Source: Prevotella sp.
Lineage (GTDB): Bacteria; Bacteroidota; Bacteroidia; Bacteroidales; Bacteroidaceae
Assembly: GCA_017455845.1 (NCBI GenBank)
Contig: JAFSYY010000122.1
Coordinates: forward strand, 1-61,068
Direction: 5' to 3'
Length of the DNA stretch: 61,068 nucleotides
In this document: positions 26,317 to 35,810 of the stretch, one piece after another
How positions within the stretch are numbered: the first letter of the stretch is position 1
Layout of the letters: every line of letters begins with the position of its first letter
Notes under the pieces: model-generated
Seen by the model: only the letters and a program-made list of their open reading frames with translations
Databases searched by the model: none
Told to the model about the DNA's origin: nothing
Translations under genes and position numbers: made by a program

Positions 26317-28251
26317 ATGAAAGCAAACACTTTTTTCAGACTTATGGCTGCTCCGACCCTTCTCGTCGGCGGCATGATGACAGTTGGCTGTACTGACAGC
26401 AACTACGACCTGGGCAATATCGACAAGACGGTGGCCATCGGCAGTGAGCAGGGTATAGCACTGCCAGGTAATAACTCTACAAAGGAGTTGAAATTGAAAG
26501 ACTTCTTCAGCCTGCCCGAAAATGGTGTCATCAAAGTGGATGAGACCACGGGCGAATATGTGTTCTCCGAGTCTGCCTCACCCGATGCAACGAATATCCT
26601 CATCGAGCAGGTGGAGATGAGCAAGGAAAGTGAGTCAGAAGATGACTATAACTATGATTTTGCCGAGATTTTCAACGACATCCTCGGGGCTAGAGGTGCT
26701 AACAAGGCACCTGCTTCTGACGAGGGCTTCCGCGAGATTAAGCATTTCTCTTTCTATGGCGATGTACCCGAGGCTATTAAGACACTGAAAGAGGCTCGTT
26801 TTAATTCTACCATCGACATCACCCTCGACTTCTCGCAAGACCTGCAAGACAATATCAATGAACTGAAGAAAATGGTGGTCTATGTGCCTACATACTTCAT
26901 GCTTGGGGTGGATGTGTATCAGGTAAAGAAGGATGGTAGTGCTGAGACAAAATATCCAGAGAGCGTCTTTGATGCCTCTACCAACACCATGACGCTTACC
27001 TCGTTTGCATCCAACCAGAGAGGTGTGCACGTGGTTATTGCGCTGAAGGGCGTCTTCTTCAATACCACAAACGAGCGAGACCAGAAGGATAAATACTTCC
27101 TCAAGATGGATGAAAATGGTATCTCGATGGAGGGCGGCGTCTTTATGCAGGCGCTCTATGAGGATGCTGCCAGTGCACGCGGAAATCGTGTGGCTGCTAA
27201 CAAAGACCTGAAAATTGATTGTACAACCAAGGTGGGCGACATCACCATTGAGGGTGGTAAAGGTAACTTCAAGCCCGACATCGACTTCCAGGATGGCCTC
27301 GGCAATTTCTCCATCGGTGAGTTGCCCGACTTCCTTGATGATGATGAGGTGAAACTCAAGGTGAAGAATCCGCGTATCGTGCTGAATATCAGCAACGACA
27401 TCAACCTCTATGGACTGATTACCGATCCCTTTATCGTGGCTAATTATAAGGATGGCTCGCAGAAGAAAGTCGCCATCCAACCCTTTAAGATCAATCGCCA
27501 CGACAACAACGAAACCAGTCAGGAAACATCTACCACCACTACTGTCGTCGTGGTCAACGATGAGGCTTCACTCGGCGACATCAACAACGACTATGACTAT
27601 AGTTCCACCGTCACCTCCAACGAAAACCTCACCGAACTGCTGGAAGACATCAACGATATAGAGAACATCTCGTTCGAATGTAGTGCTACGACCGACGACA
27701 GCGAGGAAGGTGATGTTGAACTGGGCTATGAGTACACCATCCAGCCAGAGTTCGAGTTCTTCGCTCCCCTGGAGTTCGAGGCTGGCTCCACCATCGTCTA
27801 TAGCGACACCATCAGCGGTTGGCACGACGACCTGGAGAAACTGTCGTTCACAAAGGATACTTACGTCGAGATGACGGCCGATGTGTCCAACCAGTTGCCT
27901 ATGAACCTCATTGCTGAGGTGATTCCTGTGGAGGTCTATGCCGACGGCACCCTTCATAAAATGACCGCCGACCAGTTCACGGTGACCGTATGGACGGGCG
28001 ACGACGAGGCCCTCGGCCAGAATCTTATCTTTGCAGGCACTGCCTCTTCGCCCAGAGTCACCAAGTTGCATGTCAGACTCACCCAGAAGGATGATAACGC
28101 ACTCTCGCGCATCGACGGCATCATCTACCGTGCCAATGGTGTCACTCCCGATGATAACCTGTCTGAGGCCATCAAGGAGACCAGCCACCTGAAGTTGGAG
28201 AATGTAGGCATCTTCCTCAAAGGAAAGGTTGTCACCGACCTGGACGACTAA
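26317..28251 (+). CDS. Large lipoprotein paired with a DUF5723 outer membrane protein
   Basis: A 644-residue exported protein. The signal peptide has a hydrophobic core LLVGGMM and a lipobox TVGC followed by TDSNYD. The mature protein is acidic and beta-rich, with repeated strand-turn patterns such as IDITLDFSQDL and IVLNISNDINLYGL; no catalytic motif is visible. Position just before a DUF5723 barrel suggests that the two form an outer membrane pair, which I recall as a common arrangement in Bacteroidales but cannot verify here. Function unknown. Confidence 0.72.
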   Translation: MKANTFFRLMAAPTLLVGGMMTVGCTDSNYDLGNIDKTVAIGSEQGIALPGNNSTKELKLKDFFSLPENGVIKVDETTGEYVFSESASPDATNILIEQVEMSKESESEDDYNYDFAEIFNDILGARGANKAPASDEGFREIKHFSFYGDVPEAIKTLKEARFNSTIDITLDFSQDLQDNINELKKMVVYVPTYFMLGVDVYQVKKDGSAETKYPESVFDASTNTMTLTSFASNQRGVHVVIALKGVFFNTTNERDQKDKYFLKMDENGISMEGGVFMQALYEDAASARGNRVAANKDLKIDCTTKVGDITIEGGKGNFKPDIDFQDGLGNFSIGELPDFLDDDEVKLKVKNPRIVLNISNDINLYGLITDPFIVANYKDGSQKKVAIQPFKINRHDNNETSQETSTTTTVVVVNDEASLGDINNDYDYSSTVTSNENLTELLEDINDIENISFECSATTDDSEEGDVELGYEYTIQPEFEFFAPLEFEAGSTIVYSDTISGWHDDLEKLSFTKDTYVEMTADVSNQLPMNLIAEVIPVEVYADGTLHKMTADQFTVTVWTGDDEALGQNLIFAGTASSPRVTKLHVRLTQKDDNALSRIDGIIYRANGVTPDDNLSEAIKETSHLKLENVGIFLKGKVVTDLDD

Positions 28252-28260
28252 CGATTTCGT

Positions 28261-28354
28261 ACCTCGAAAACTATCCTCGTACCTCGTACCCCCGTACCTC
28301 GTACCTCGAAAACTATCCTCGTACCTCGTACCCCCGTACCTCGTACCTCGAAAA
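28261..28354. repeat. GTACCTCG-type tandem repeat between two genes
   Basis: Two full 42-bp units and a partial third, built from GTACCTCGTACC motifs. The same motif family appears in frame in the propeller lipoprotein gene (40899-40935) and the WbqC gene (55774-55835), and ahead of folP (34997-35016). The adjoining ATTATGAACTATGAAC provides the start codon of the next gene. Confidence 0.95.
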
Positions 28355-28366
28355 TAATTATGAACT

Positions 28367-29857
28367 ATGAACTATAAGATCAAGCAATATGCCCTGGTGG
28401 TCTTCATGGCCGCCATGGGCAGTGCGGTGTACGCACAGGAGTTGAACTCCGCCTACTTCATCGACGGCGTGACCTCCCGTCATGAGTTGAACCCAGCCTT
28501 CGGCAATGACCAGAGTTATTTCTCCTTCCCAGCATTGGGCTCGTTCAATGTCAAGTTGCAAGGCAATTTCGGACTGCAGGATGTGCTCTTTAAGAATCCC
28601 AGCAGCGGCTACTACAACCGCACCTTCATGCACCCCGACGTATCTGTCGGCGAGGCACTCTCCGGCTTCAACAAGGGCGACAATAAAATTCTCGAAGACC
28701 TTAGCATCACCATCCTCTCTGCCGGATTCAAGGGCTTTGGAGGCTACAACACCATTGAACTGAAGGAACGCTCCGTGGGAGGCATCTCCCTCCCCTACGA
28801 ACTCTTCGAGTTTGCCAAGGACATCAACAACCGCAGTTACGAGTTTGATGACATCCGTGCCAAGGTCAATATCTATACCGAACTGGCCTTTGGACACTCC
28901 CATCAGATATCAGACAAACTGCGTATCGGTGCCAAGGTGAAACTGCTCTTTGGCCATGCCAATGCCGACCTCTCCATCGAAGACATGAAAGCCAACCTCG
29001 TTGGCAACCAATGGCAACTAAGCAGTGGCAAGGCCGAAGCCAACGTCAACATGAAGGACATCAAGTTCAAGAACAAAGTCAGTGAATATAAGGTCTCCGG
29101 AACCTACGAGCATGTTGACTTCGGCGAGACCGACATTGACGGCGTCGGCATCAGCGGCTTCGGCCTCGGCCTCGACCTCGGTGCAGAGTACCAGGTCATG
29201 GAAGGCCTGAAGGTCAGTGCCGCCGTCAAGGACATCGGCTTCATCTCCTGGAGCAACAACTACCTGCTCAAGCAGCGTAAGTCCACCTTCACCTTCGACG
29301 GCTTCCACGATGTTGCCATCAAGGGCGATGATGCTAAGCCCGGTGAGTTGCTCGACGATAAAGCCAACGGCTACGCCGACCAGTTGTCCGACTTCATGTC
29401 GCTCTCTAACGAGGGAGATACCGGTGGCAAGACAACAGCACTCGCTGCCACCATCAGCCTTGCGGGAGAGTACACCCTGCCCATGTACCAGCCCCTCTCG
29501 GCAGGACTGCTCTTCCAGCAGCGCATCAACGGGCCCTTCTCTTGGACGGAAGGCCGCCTCAGTGCCAACTGGAAACCCCTCTCGTGGCTCAATGGCGGCA
29601 TGAACTTTGGCTTGAGCACCTTCGGTGCCAGTGCCGGATGGATTATTAACTTCCATCCCAACGGCTTTAACTTCTTCGTCGGCATGGACCATATCCTGGG
29701 AAAGATGTCGAAGGAGATGGTTCCCCTCAGTTCCAATGCCAGTTTCTCCATGGGCATGGCGTTCACCTGGGGTGGCAGCAAGAAAGAGAAGCAGGCCGCC
29801 AATCGTTCCGTAGCCATACCCGAAACCCGCTACGACTCTGATGACTATAACTGGTAA
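28367..29857 (+). CDS. DUF5723 family outer membrane beta-barrel
   Basis: A 496-residue outer membrane protein. The signal peptide ends near YAQ-ELNSAYFIDG; the motif ELNSAYF.DG..RHELNPAF is typical of DUF5723 proteins. The remainder shows long amphipathic strands (LDLGAEYQVMEGLKVSAAVKD) as in FadL/PorV-like barrels. The start ATG at 28367 is contributed by the dispersed repeat upstream. It ends 23 bp before the last kinase gene and follows the large lipoprotein, placing an envelope pair between cytoplasmic signalling genes. Function of the family is not established. Confidence 0.85.
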   Translation: MNYKIKQYALVVFMAAMGSAVYAQELNSAYFIDGVTSRHELNPAFGNDQSYFSFPALGSFNVKLQGNFGLQDVLFKNPSSGYYNRTFMHPDVSVGEALSGFNKGDNKILEDLSITILSAGFKGFGGYNTIELKERSVGGISLPYELFEFAKDINNRSYEFDDIRAKVNIYTELAFGHSHQISDKLRIGAKVKLLFGHANADLSIEDMKANLVGNQWQLSSGKAEANVNMKDIKFKNKVSEYKVSGTYEHVDFGETDIDGVGISGFGLGLDLGAEYQVMEGLKVSAAVKDIGFISWSNNYLLKQRKSTFTFDGFHDVAIKGDDAKPGELLDDKANGYADQLSDFMSLSNEGDTGGKTTALAATISLAGEYTLPMYQPLSAGLLFQQRINGPFSWTEGRLSANWKPLSWLNGGMNFGLSTFGASAGWIINFHPNGFNFFVGMDHILGKMSKEMVPLSSNASFSMGMAFTWGGSKKEKQAANRSVAIPETRYDSDDYNW

Positions 29858-29880
29858 ACAAACAGACGACTATTCAGCCA

Positions 29881-31257
29881 ATGGAGCGACTTCAGATTAA
29901 CGAAGGGATGTTGTGGGCCGCCCGCTATCAACTCGTGAAGAGACTCGGGCGCGGCAGTTTTGCCAGTGTATGGCTGGCATACGACACAGAGGCGGAAGTC
30001 GAAGTTGCGCTTAAGATTTTTGCGCCAGACACAGGCATGGAAGACGAGGACTTGGATAATTTCCGCGACGAGTATCGCCTGATGTTCAACCTCAACCATA
30101 CAAATATCCTGCACATCAATCATTATGATGTGCAGGATAATCGTCCTTATATTGTCCTGCCATTCTGTAGTAATGGCTCTGCCCAGAAACTTATTGGCAG
30201 GGCTACTGAGGAACAGACATGGGACTTTTTGGAGCAAGTCGCATCCGGACTTCATTATCTTCACGGGCAAGCAAACAGGATCATTCATCAAGACATTAAG
30301 CCTGCTAATATCCTCATCAATTCAGAGGGCCGGTATCTTATTTCCGACTTTGGCATCAGTCTGCGAATGCATAAGACAATAGTGCGTACCATGAAAACCT
30401 CTGAGGGATTCGACTATGAACGAGCCTCGGAGAAAGAGAAACTGAAAGCAGTGAGCGGAACGCTGGCCTACATGGGGCCTGAACGATTCACTGAAAAGCC
30501 GCAGGTGGTGAAAGCCAGCGACATTTGGTCGCTGGGAGCCTCTGCATACGAATTGCTGGAGGGTGAGCCGCCGTTTGGAGAGTATGGCGGCGATTCTCAG
30601 ATAGATATCCAGGCCGATCAGCCCGGGCTGGTGGGAAAGGTGCCTGCCATCAAAGCACCTGTGTCAGATGAACTGAAAAATCTCATTTATTCTTGCTTGG
30701 AAGAGACTATTTGGCCACGCCCTACGGCTCAGCGCATAGTGGAAATATGCCAGGCACGGAGAACGGTAAAAGATGCGCCGCCTCCTCCCAAGCCCCCAAA
30801 GCCTATAGTGTGGATAGCGTTGGCAGCAATAGCATTGGTATTAGTCTCGGCCGTTCTGTTGATATGGACTATGATGAGCGAAGAATCCACAGACAACCGC
30901 CAGCAATATGCCACTTTGTGCGCCGCCGGCGATTCGATAGTCAACGACCTGAAGCAGGGCGTGTTCAATGATCAGGAACTTGTTAAGGTAACCGACGTGA
31001 ACCTGAAACTAGAGCGTGCCCGTGAGAAATATGCCGAGGCACTGGCTGTCAATACCGGCGAAGAGACTTCTACGGCAGACGTCAATCTGCGTATGGAGCG
31101 TATGGATGTTATTACTGATTCCTGTCGTAAGATGACCCATTATGCCGACACCATTGCTATCCTGTATAATGAAGGACGTGTAGCCACGGCCGATGATTTC
31201 AAGGAAATGCAACAGGGATTGTCCAATAACATCAAAAAACTAATTTCCAACTTATGA
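29881..31257 (+). CDS. Membrane Ser/Thr kinase with helical outer domain (HQD type)
   Basis: Protein kinase of 458 residues. Glycine loop GRGSFASVW, Lys in VALKIF, catalytic loop HQDIKPAN (136-143), SDFG, and GPER in place of APE. It shares the LPFCSNGSAQKL segment with the two other HQD kinases (LPLCKNGSAFKF and LPYCKNGNLSKK), so the three are paralogues. A poly-Pro linker (PPPPKPPKP) leads to a membrane helix at about 309-331 and a mostly helical outer domain of about 125 residues. The stop overlaps the next start (ATGATGA), coupling it to the BACON/barrel gene. The insert after DFG contains an extended Lys/Glu-rich activation segment. Confidence 0.92.
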   Translation: MERLQINEGMLWAARYQLVKRLGRGSFASVWLAYDTEAEVEVALKIFAPDTGMEDEDLDNFRDEYRLMFNLNHTNILHINHYDVQDNRPYIVLPFCSNGSAQKLIGRATEEQTWDFLEQVASGLHYLHGQANRIIHQDIKPANILINSEGRYLISDFGISLRMHKTIVRTMKTSEGFDYERASEKEKLKAVSGTLAYMGPERFTEKPQVVKASDIWSLGASAYELLEGEPPFGEYGGDSQIDIQADQPGLVGKVPAIKAPVSDELKNLIYSCLEETIWPRPTAQRIVEICQARRTVKDAPPPPKPPKPIVWIALAAIALVLVSAVLLIWTMMSEESTDNRQQYATLCAAGDSIVNDLKQGVFNDQELVKVTDVNLKLERAREKYAEALAVNTGEETSTADVNLRMERMDVITDSCRKMTHYADTIAILYNEGRVATADDFKEMQQGLSNNIKKLISNL

Positions 31258-33173
31258 TGAATAAAAGAATAACAGTATTGTCTGTGCTGCTGCTGTCTGT
31301 TGCCTTGGCAGAACCTGCAGCAGGTCAGACATGCAAAGAATTATGGCGTAAGGCTGAGACACTGCGCAAGGGTGAGAACTATGACGCAGCCATCTCTACT
31401 TACCAGCAGGTAAAGGAATGTAACGACAAATCGTATGTCAAGGACTGTAATTATGCCATCAACTGGATTAAGCAAAACCGTCCTGTCAAGAAATCACAGC
31501 AGCCTGTCACCTTCAGTCTTTCCACCAAAGACATCACGCTGCCTTATCAGGGTGGTGAGTGGATAGTAAGGGTCTATGGTGGCAATGCATGGACATATAG
31601 TGTCGACGGCGACTGGTGCATAGTGAAGAAAAAGGGCAACCAACTCATCGTGTCAAGTGCCCAGGAAAATGAGAGCACCCAGCCGCGAAAGGCTAAACTT
31701 AAAGTGCAGAGTGGCGGTAAGACAAACACTGTAGATATTACAAATGAGGGGGCACCAGAGAAACTGCTCAGTTCGGTAAGCACACTCAACTTCCCTGCCC
31801 AGGGCGAGAATACAGACGTGGACATCTATGCCAATATCGACTGGCAGGTGGCTGAGAAAGCCTCTTGGGTAACGGCCGAGAAAGAGTCTGAGGGTCATGT
31901 GCGCTTTACTGTAGAGCCCAACCATCAGGGCAGTGAACGACAGTCTGTAGTGAAGATCGCGTCGCCATCCAATGCCATCATCTACATACAGATTAATCAG
32001 GGTGCAGGCGACGAGAAACTCTCGTTCTCAAAGAACAACCTGCTCTTTGGGCCTGACGGTGGCGACGAGTATGTGAAGGTATATACTGATGCTTCTAAGT
32101 GGAGGTTCGACAACATTCCCTCTTGGGTGCAGGTGTCGCGGGTCGGTGATGATATAGTACGCATCCACTGCGCTCCTAATGACCCCATCAACGAAAAACG
32201 TGAAGGCAGCGTTGGCATTTCAACAGGCCTACAGGTGTTAGGCATCAATATTGCTCAGGAGGCCAAGCCCGTGAGTTATCTTATTCCCATGCCCAACATC
32301 GGTGGCCGCAAACTGTCGTTCGGCATCAGCGCCTCGCTGGTCAAACCCACCATATCTGCGTCCTCTGACGGCTCCTTCACCGGCAGCCCCGTCAACTATT
32401 CGCTGGCCAACAGTGAAGAGAACTGTTCCTATACCACCAGCATGGGGTTCAGCGTCAATGCCTTTGCCGACATCCACCTCTACCGTAACCTCTACTTGCA
32501 GGCAGGACTGGGCATCACCCATTACACCTACAAGAACGAGTTTGAGGCTAACGTTGTACGCACCGTCCCACAGACCACCAATCTCTATTTGCAAGGTCGC
32601 ACTCAGAACAAATACTCCGAGGAGTATTCCATGACCATGCTGGAAGTACCTGTGCTGGCCAGTTACCGCTTCCCCATTACACGTATCAGCCATGTGCAAT
32701 TGAATCTCGGACCGGTGGTGACATACGGGCTGAACGCCAAACTGAAACTGGATGGCTATACGGATAGCGAGACAATGGAGTTCCATGAGGTGAAGACGGG
32801 CAACCGCTTCGGCACCGACTATGCTGCCATCCATTACCATGGCACCGGCGAGTTCAACCTTTACGACACCAGCGTTGACTACAAGGAAAAACATAGCGAA
32901 CTGGGCGGTATTGATGTAGGCCGCTCGCAGACGCTCGACGACTCACCCTTGAGTAGGCTGAACGTGGGGCTGCGTGCCGGCGTTGCCTTCGAGTATGCGG
33001 GCATAGGCATCGGCCTGGAATACACCTATATGCTGACCAATATGGCCAACAAACGCTTCTGGGACGGTGACCGATGGAAGATCTTCGACCAGAATGTCAA
33101 CTCGCCAATGTCTGGCTATAGCGAGCGTCACCACTATCTGGGCATCAAGATTGGCTATACCTTCAGGTATTAA
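31254..33173 (+). CDS. BACON-domain protein with C-terminal outer membrane barrel
   Basis: A 639-residue exported protein. After the signal peptide (to about residue 24) come TPR-like helices (LRKGENYDAAISTYQQVKE), then three BACON-type sandwiches between about 85 and 350 (for example WTYSVDGDWCIVKKKGNQL, VDIYANIDWQVAEKASWV and VKVYTDASKWRFDNIPSWV). The last 280 residues form a beta-barrel ending IKIGYTFRY. BACON domains usually bind carbohydrate, mucin or protein outside the cell; here they would face the periplasm or surface depending on topology. The start overlaps the stop of the kinase gene, as does the WG gene with its kinase, a recurring kinase-exported-protein pairing. Confidence 0.85.
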   Translation: MMNKRITVLSVLLLSVALAEPAAGQTCKELWRKAETLRKGENYDAAISTYQQVKECNDKSYVKDCNYAINWIKQNRPVKKSQQPVTFSLSTKDITLPYQGGEWIVRVYGGNAWTYSVDGDWCIVKKKGNQLIVSSAQENESTQPRKAKLKVQSGGKTNTVDITNEGAPEKLLSSVSTLNFPAQGENTDVDIYANIDWQVAEKASWVTAEKESEGHVRFTVEPNHQGSERQSVVKIASPSNAIIYIQINQGAGDEKLSFSKNNLLFGPDGGDEYVKVYTDASKWRFDNIPSWVQVSRVGDDIVRIHCAPNDPINEKREGSVGISTGLQVLGINIAQEAKPVSYLIPMPNIGGRKLSFGISASLVKPTISASSDGSFTGSPVNYSLANSEENCSYTTSMGFSVNAFADIHLYRNLYLQAGLGITHYTYKNEFEANVVRTVPQTTNLYLQGRTQNKYSEEYSMTMLEVPVLASYRFPITRISHVQLNLGPVVTYGLNAKLKLDGYTDSETMEFHEVKTGNRFGTDYAAIHYHGTGEFNLYDTSVDYKEKHSELGGIDVGRSQTLDDSPLSRLNVGLRAGVAFEYAGIGIGLEYTYMLTNMANKRFWDGDRWKIFDQNVNSPMSGYSERHHYLGIKIGYTFRY

Positions 33174-33228
33174 GCGATGCTAACCAATAATAGAATAACA
33201 AATAATAACTAAAACAATCTTATTGACA

Positions 33229-34995
33229 ATGAAGAAAATTATCATGCTGTTTGTGAGTGCCTTGTGCTTGGCGGGATGCAGCGAGTCAGACCTTGTTGAA
33301 TCAATCATTAAACCAGAGAAACTGTCTGGCGAGTGGGTCTACGACCATCCCGAGGAAGGCGTATGGGAAACGATGAAGTTCACGGAGTCGGGCGTGTTCT
33401 ACTACTCTAACGACGTGGCTACATGGAACATAAACAACGACCGAAATGATGGACGCTATTCCGTGTCAGGTGACCATGGCGAATATCTGCATGGATCATA
33501 CACGGAGAATGGACAGCCCATGGAAGTGAACATGACCTTCTCCGTTCTCAACGACTATAGTTTCACGGCCACGTTTGCCGAGACAGGGCTTACCTTTACA
33601 TACTCCCGTCTGCTTACCACGCAGCGCTTGAAACAGGGCGAGACAATAACGCCCAACTATCAGTCACTGGTGAGTGCCGAGATTAATTGGTACAGGTCGC
33701 ACGACACCAGCATTGCCACGGTAGACACCTATTCCGGTGAGATAACCGGCGTGGCGGTCAGCGGACGTACTTATATCGACGTGGTCACCACTAAGGGCAC
33801 GGCTGTCGTCGAAGTCCTTGTCTCAGACCCGGAGAATCTCTTCGACGACTATTACTGGGCCTTCGGCCTCACGGTCAACGAAGTGGAACAGCAACTGGGC
33901 AGTAAATATCTGTATAAGAATGAGGCCTCTGGTATCTCCTATAAATCAAAGAACCTTGCAGTAGATAAGGAGACCTATATGACAAGTGTTATTGATGATC
34001 TCCATATCGAATTCGTGCAATTGGATTTGAACAGCACAGTTACTTCAAGCCAGGTGCTGAATCTGCTGAATAAGACATATCGTAGTTTAGGAAAGAACGA
34101 GCAAGGTAACGACCTCTTTTATGAGGATAGTAGGGGATTGTTGGTGATATATGATTCCTCTGAGTCCAAATTGTCCTTTGCAAAGCAGATAGCATGGCCT
34201 GATTTTGGGGGCTATTTCGGACTGAATAGCATAGAGGTGCGGACGCGCATGGAGACAAACGGTCATTCGTTCTTTGGCAGTTACGAGTCCTATTCGGTCA
34301 ATGGCTCTGAGGGATATATACTCGAAGCAGGCAATACTTACATTGGAGCCGTGGAGTTTGTGTTTAATACAGACAATGTCGTTTCTGTCTATTTGCTCTA
34401 TCCGCAGTCCAGGACTACCACAAAACTGATAAACCAGCACTTCACTGACATGGGGCTGACAAAGGATAGTGAAAGCGGAATCTACTATAATGCCAAAAGA
34501 ACACTGAGTGCTGTCTACGACAAAAGGATTGGTGCCATTGCCGTTACCGACTTGACTAAGAAGGCCTTTGAAAGGAATATCCTGGGTGACTACTGGAGAA
34601 TGCTTGGAAAAACCCAGGCTCAGGTCAAGGAGGACTATGGTCAGCCTACTGTTTCGGCCAGCGACCATCTGACTTACAGTGTCGTTGGTGCGAATACGGA
34701 GTATGCCCAGTATGTGAACTTTATCTTTAACAACAACTCCAGCGAGGTAAATCTCATTAACCTCTTCCTGCAGACATCGGTTCAAGAGAGTACCATCAAG
34801 TATTTCCTCTCCAAACTCTACAAGACATTCGACGATGGCACGAACGCCAACGGCAGGTACTACCGCTACATCAACGGACAGGCACGCGAATCGTCGTCAA
34901 TGATGATTACTTACTATCCGGAGTATCAGGTAGTGGTCTATCAGCATCCTAGCACGGCCAGTGCCCGCGAGGTGCAGTCGTTCGGTGACAGGTAA
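33229..34995 (+). CDS. Lipoprotein with bacterial Ig-like domain
   Basis: A 588-residue lipoprotein; the ATG at 33229 starts the signal peptide MKKIIMLFVSALCLAGC with a clear lipobox. Residues about 145-205 look like a Big_2 Ig-like domain (SAEINWYRSHDTSIATVDTYSG). The N-terminal part is a lipocalin-like strand set (LSGEWVYDHPEEGVWETMKF). Two similar internal segments (TVNEVEQQLGSKYLYKNEASG and MLGKTQAQVKEDYGQPTVSASD) hint at an internal repeat. No catalytic motif. It is the last exported protein of the signalling locus, followed by folP after a GTACCTCG repeat. Confidence 0.75.
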   Translation: MKKIIMLFVSALCLAGCSESDLVESIIKPEKLSGEWVYDHPEEGVWETMKFTESGVFYYSNDVATWNINNDRNDGRYSVSGDHGEYLHGSYTENGQPMEVNMTFSVLNDYSFTATFAETGLTFTYSRLLTTQRLKQGETITPNYQSLVSAEINWYRSHDTSIATVDTYSGEITGVAVSGRTYIDVVTTKGTAVVEVLVSDPENLFDDYYWAFGLTVNEVEQQLGSKYLYKNEASGISYKSKNLAVDKETYMTSVIDDLHIEFVQLDLNSTVTSSQVLNLLNKTYRSLGKNEQGNDLFYEDSRGLLVIYDSSESKLSFAKQIAWPDFGGYFGLNSIEVRTRMETNGHSFFGSYESYSVNGSEGYILEAGNTYIGAVEFVFNTDNVVSVYLLYPQSRTTTKLINQHFTDMGLTKDSESGIYYNAKRTLSAVYDKRIGAIAVTDLTKKAFERNILGDYWRMLGKTQAQVKEDYGQPTVSASDHLTYSVVGANTEYAQYVNFIFNNNSSEVNLINLFLQTSVQESTIKYFLSKLYKTFDDGTNANGRYYRYINGQARESSSMMITYYPEYQVVVYQHPSTASAREVQSFGDR

Positions 34996-34996
34996 T

Positions 34997-35033
34997 CTCG
35001 TACCTCGTACCTCGAATTATGAATTATACATTG
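34997..35033. repeat. GTACCTCG/AATTATGAATTATA repeat at the folP start
   Basis: CTCGTACCTCGTACCTCG followed by AATTATGAATTATAC. The folP start codon (35019) lies inside the second part, so the translation start is built from repeat sequence. Confidence 0.75.
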
Positions 35034-35810
35034 AATATCAAGGGGCGGCTGCTCGATCTCAACGAGCCTAGGGTGATGGGCATCCTTAATGCCACGCCCG
35101 ACTCGTTTTATGCCGGCAGCCGCCGGCAGACGGAGCACGACATTGCCGGCAGGGCCGACGAGATTGTGGCTCAGGGTGGCTCCTTTATCGATGTGGGGGC
35201 CTATTCCACCCGCCCCGGCGCACAGGAGGTGTCGGTGCAGGAGGAGATCAGCAGGCTGCGCATGGCCCTCGGCGTGGTGAGGCGCGTGCAGCCCGATATA
35301 CCGCTGTCGGTAGATACCTTCCGTGCCGACGTAGCCCGCATGGCGGTAGAGGAATACGGGGCCGACATCATCAACGATGTGAGCGAGGGTGCCGATGCCG
35401 AGATGTTCCGCATGGTGAGCCGGTTGCGCGTACCTTATATATTAATGTCGGTGCAGAAAGACTTGCGCCACACGCTGATGGCCTTTGCACAGAAGGTGCA
35501 GATGCTGCGCGACATGGGGCAGAAGGATATTATCCTGGACCCTGGCTTCGGCTTTGGCAAGACCCTTGACGACAACTATCGGCTGATGAACGCCCTGGAC
35601 CGCTTGCAGGTGATGCAGTTGCCCGTGCTGGTGGGCGTCTCGCGCAAGTCGATGATCTACAAACTGCTGGCCACCACCCAGGAAAAGGCTCTCAACGGCA
35701 CCACGGTGCTCAACACCGTAGCACTGATGAAGGGGGCGAGCATACTGCGTGTGCACGACGTGAAAGAAGCCATAGAAACGATAAGGATATATGATAGAAT
35801 TCGGAATTAA
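35019..35810 (+). CDS. folP: Dihydropteroate synthase
   Basis: Joins 4-aminobenzoate to 6-hydroxymethyl-7,8-dihydropterin diphosphate in folate synthesis; cytoplasmic TIM barrel of 263 residues. Motifs: VMGILNATPDSFYAGS, FIDVGAYSTRPGA, IPLSVDTFRADV, INDVSEG, ILDPGFGFGKT and VGVSRKSMI. These cover the pterin and diphosphate sites. The start at 35019 gives the usual N-terminal length. It overlaps cdaA by 20 bp, the folP-cdaA arrangement known in Bacteroidota. Confidence 0.96.
   Translation: MNYTLNIKGRLLDLNEPRVMGILNATPDSFYAGSRRQTEHDIAGRADEIVAQGGSFIDVGAYSTRPGAQEVSVQEEISRLRMALGVVRRVQPDIPLSVDTFRADVARMAVEEYGADIINDVSEGADAEMFRMVSRLRVPYILMSVQKDLRHTLMAFAQKVQMLRDMGQKDIILDPGFGFGKTLDDNYRLMNALDRLQVMQLPVLVGVSRKSMIYKLLATTQEKALNGTTVLNTVALMKGASILRVHDVKEAIETIRIYDRIRN

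Larger units (their letters stand above)
12472..34995 (+). other. Ser/Thr kinase, phosphatase, FHA and envelope-protein locus
   Basis: Sixteen consecutive plus-strand genes encode four Ser/Thr kinases, one PP2C phosphatase, four FHA-containing proteins (one of them also a kinase), and a set of exported proteins: beta-barrels, BACON, WG-repeat, lipoproteins and a C10 protease. Gaps are mostly below 75 bp and two gene pairs overlap. The cytoplasmic signalling genes alternate with exported proteins, so the locus looks like one functional unit with a few internal promoters or attenuators. No secretion-system core genes are present. The grouping is my inference from gene order. Confidence 0.65.

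Noticed and set aside
22879-33173. The barrels and lipoproteins as a type IX secretion locus
   Set aside because: No gldK-N, sov or porU homologue and no C-terminal secretion domain was seen; PorT-like similarity is generic.
12472-34995. The kinase/PP2C/FHA set as a type VI secretion regulator
   Set aside because: No tss, hcp, vgrG or clpV-like gene is found in the window.
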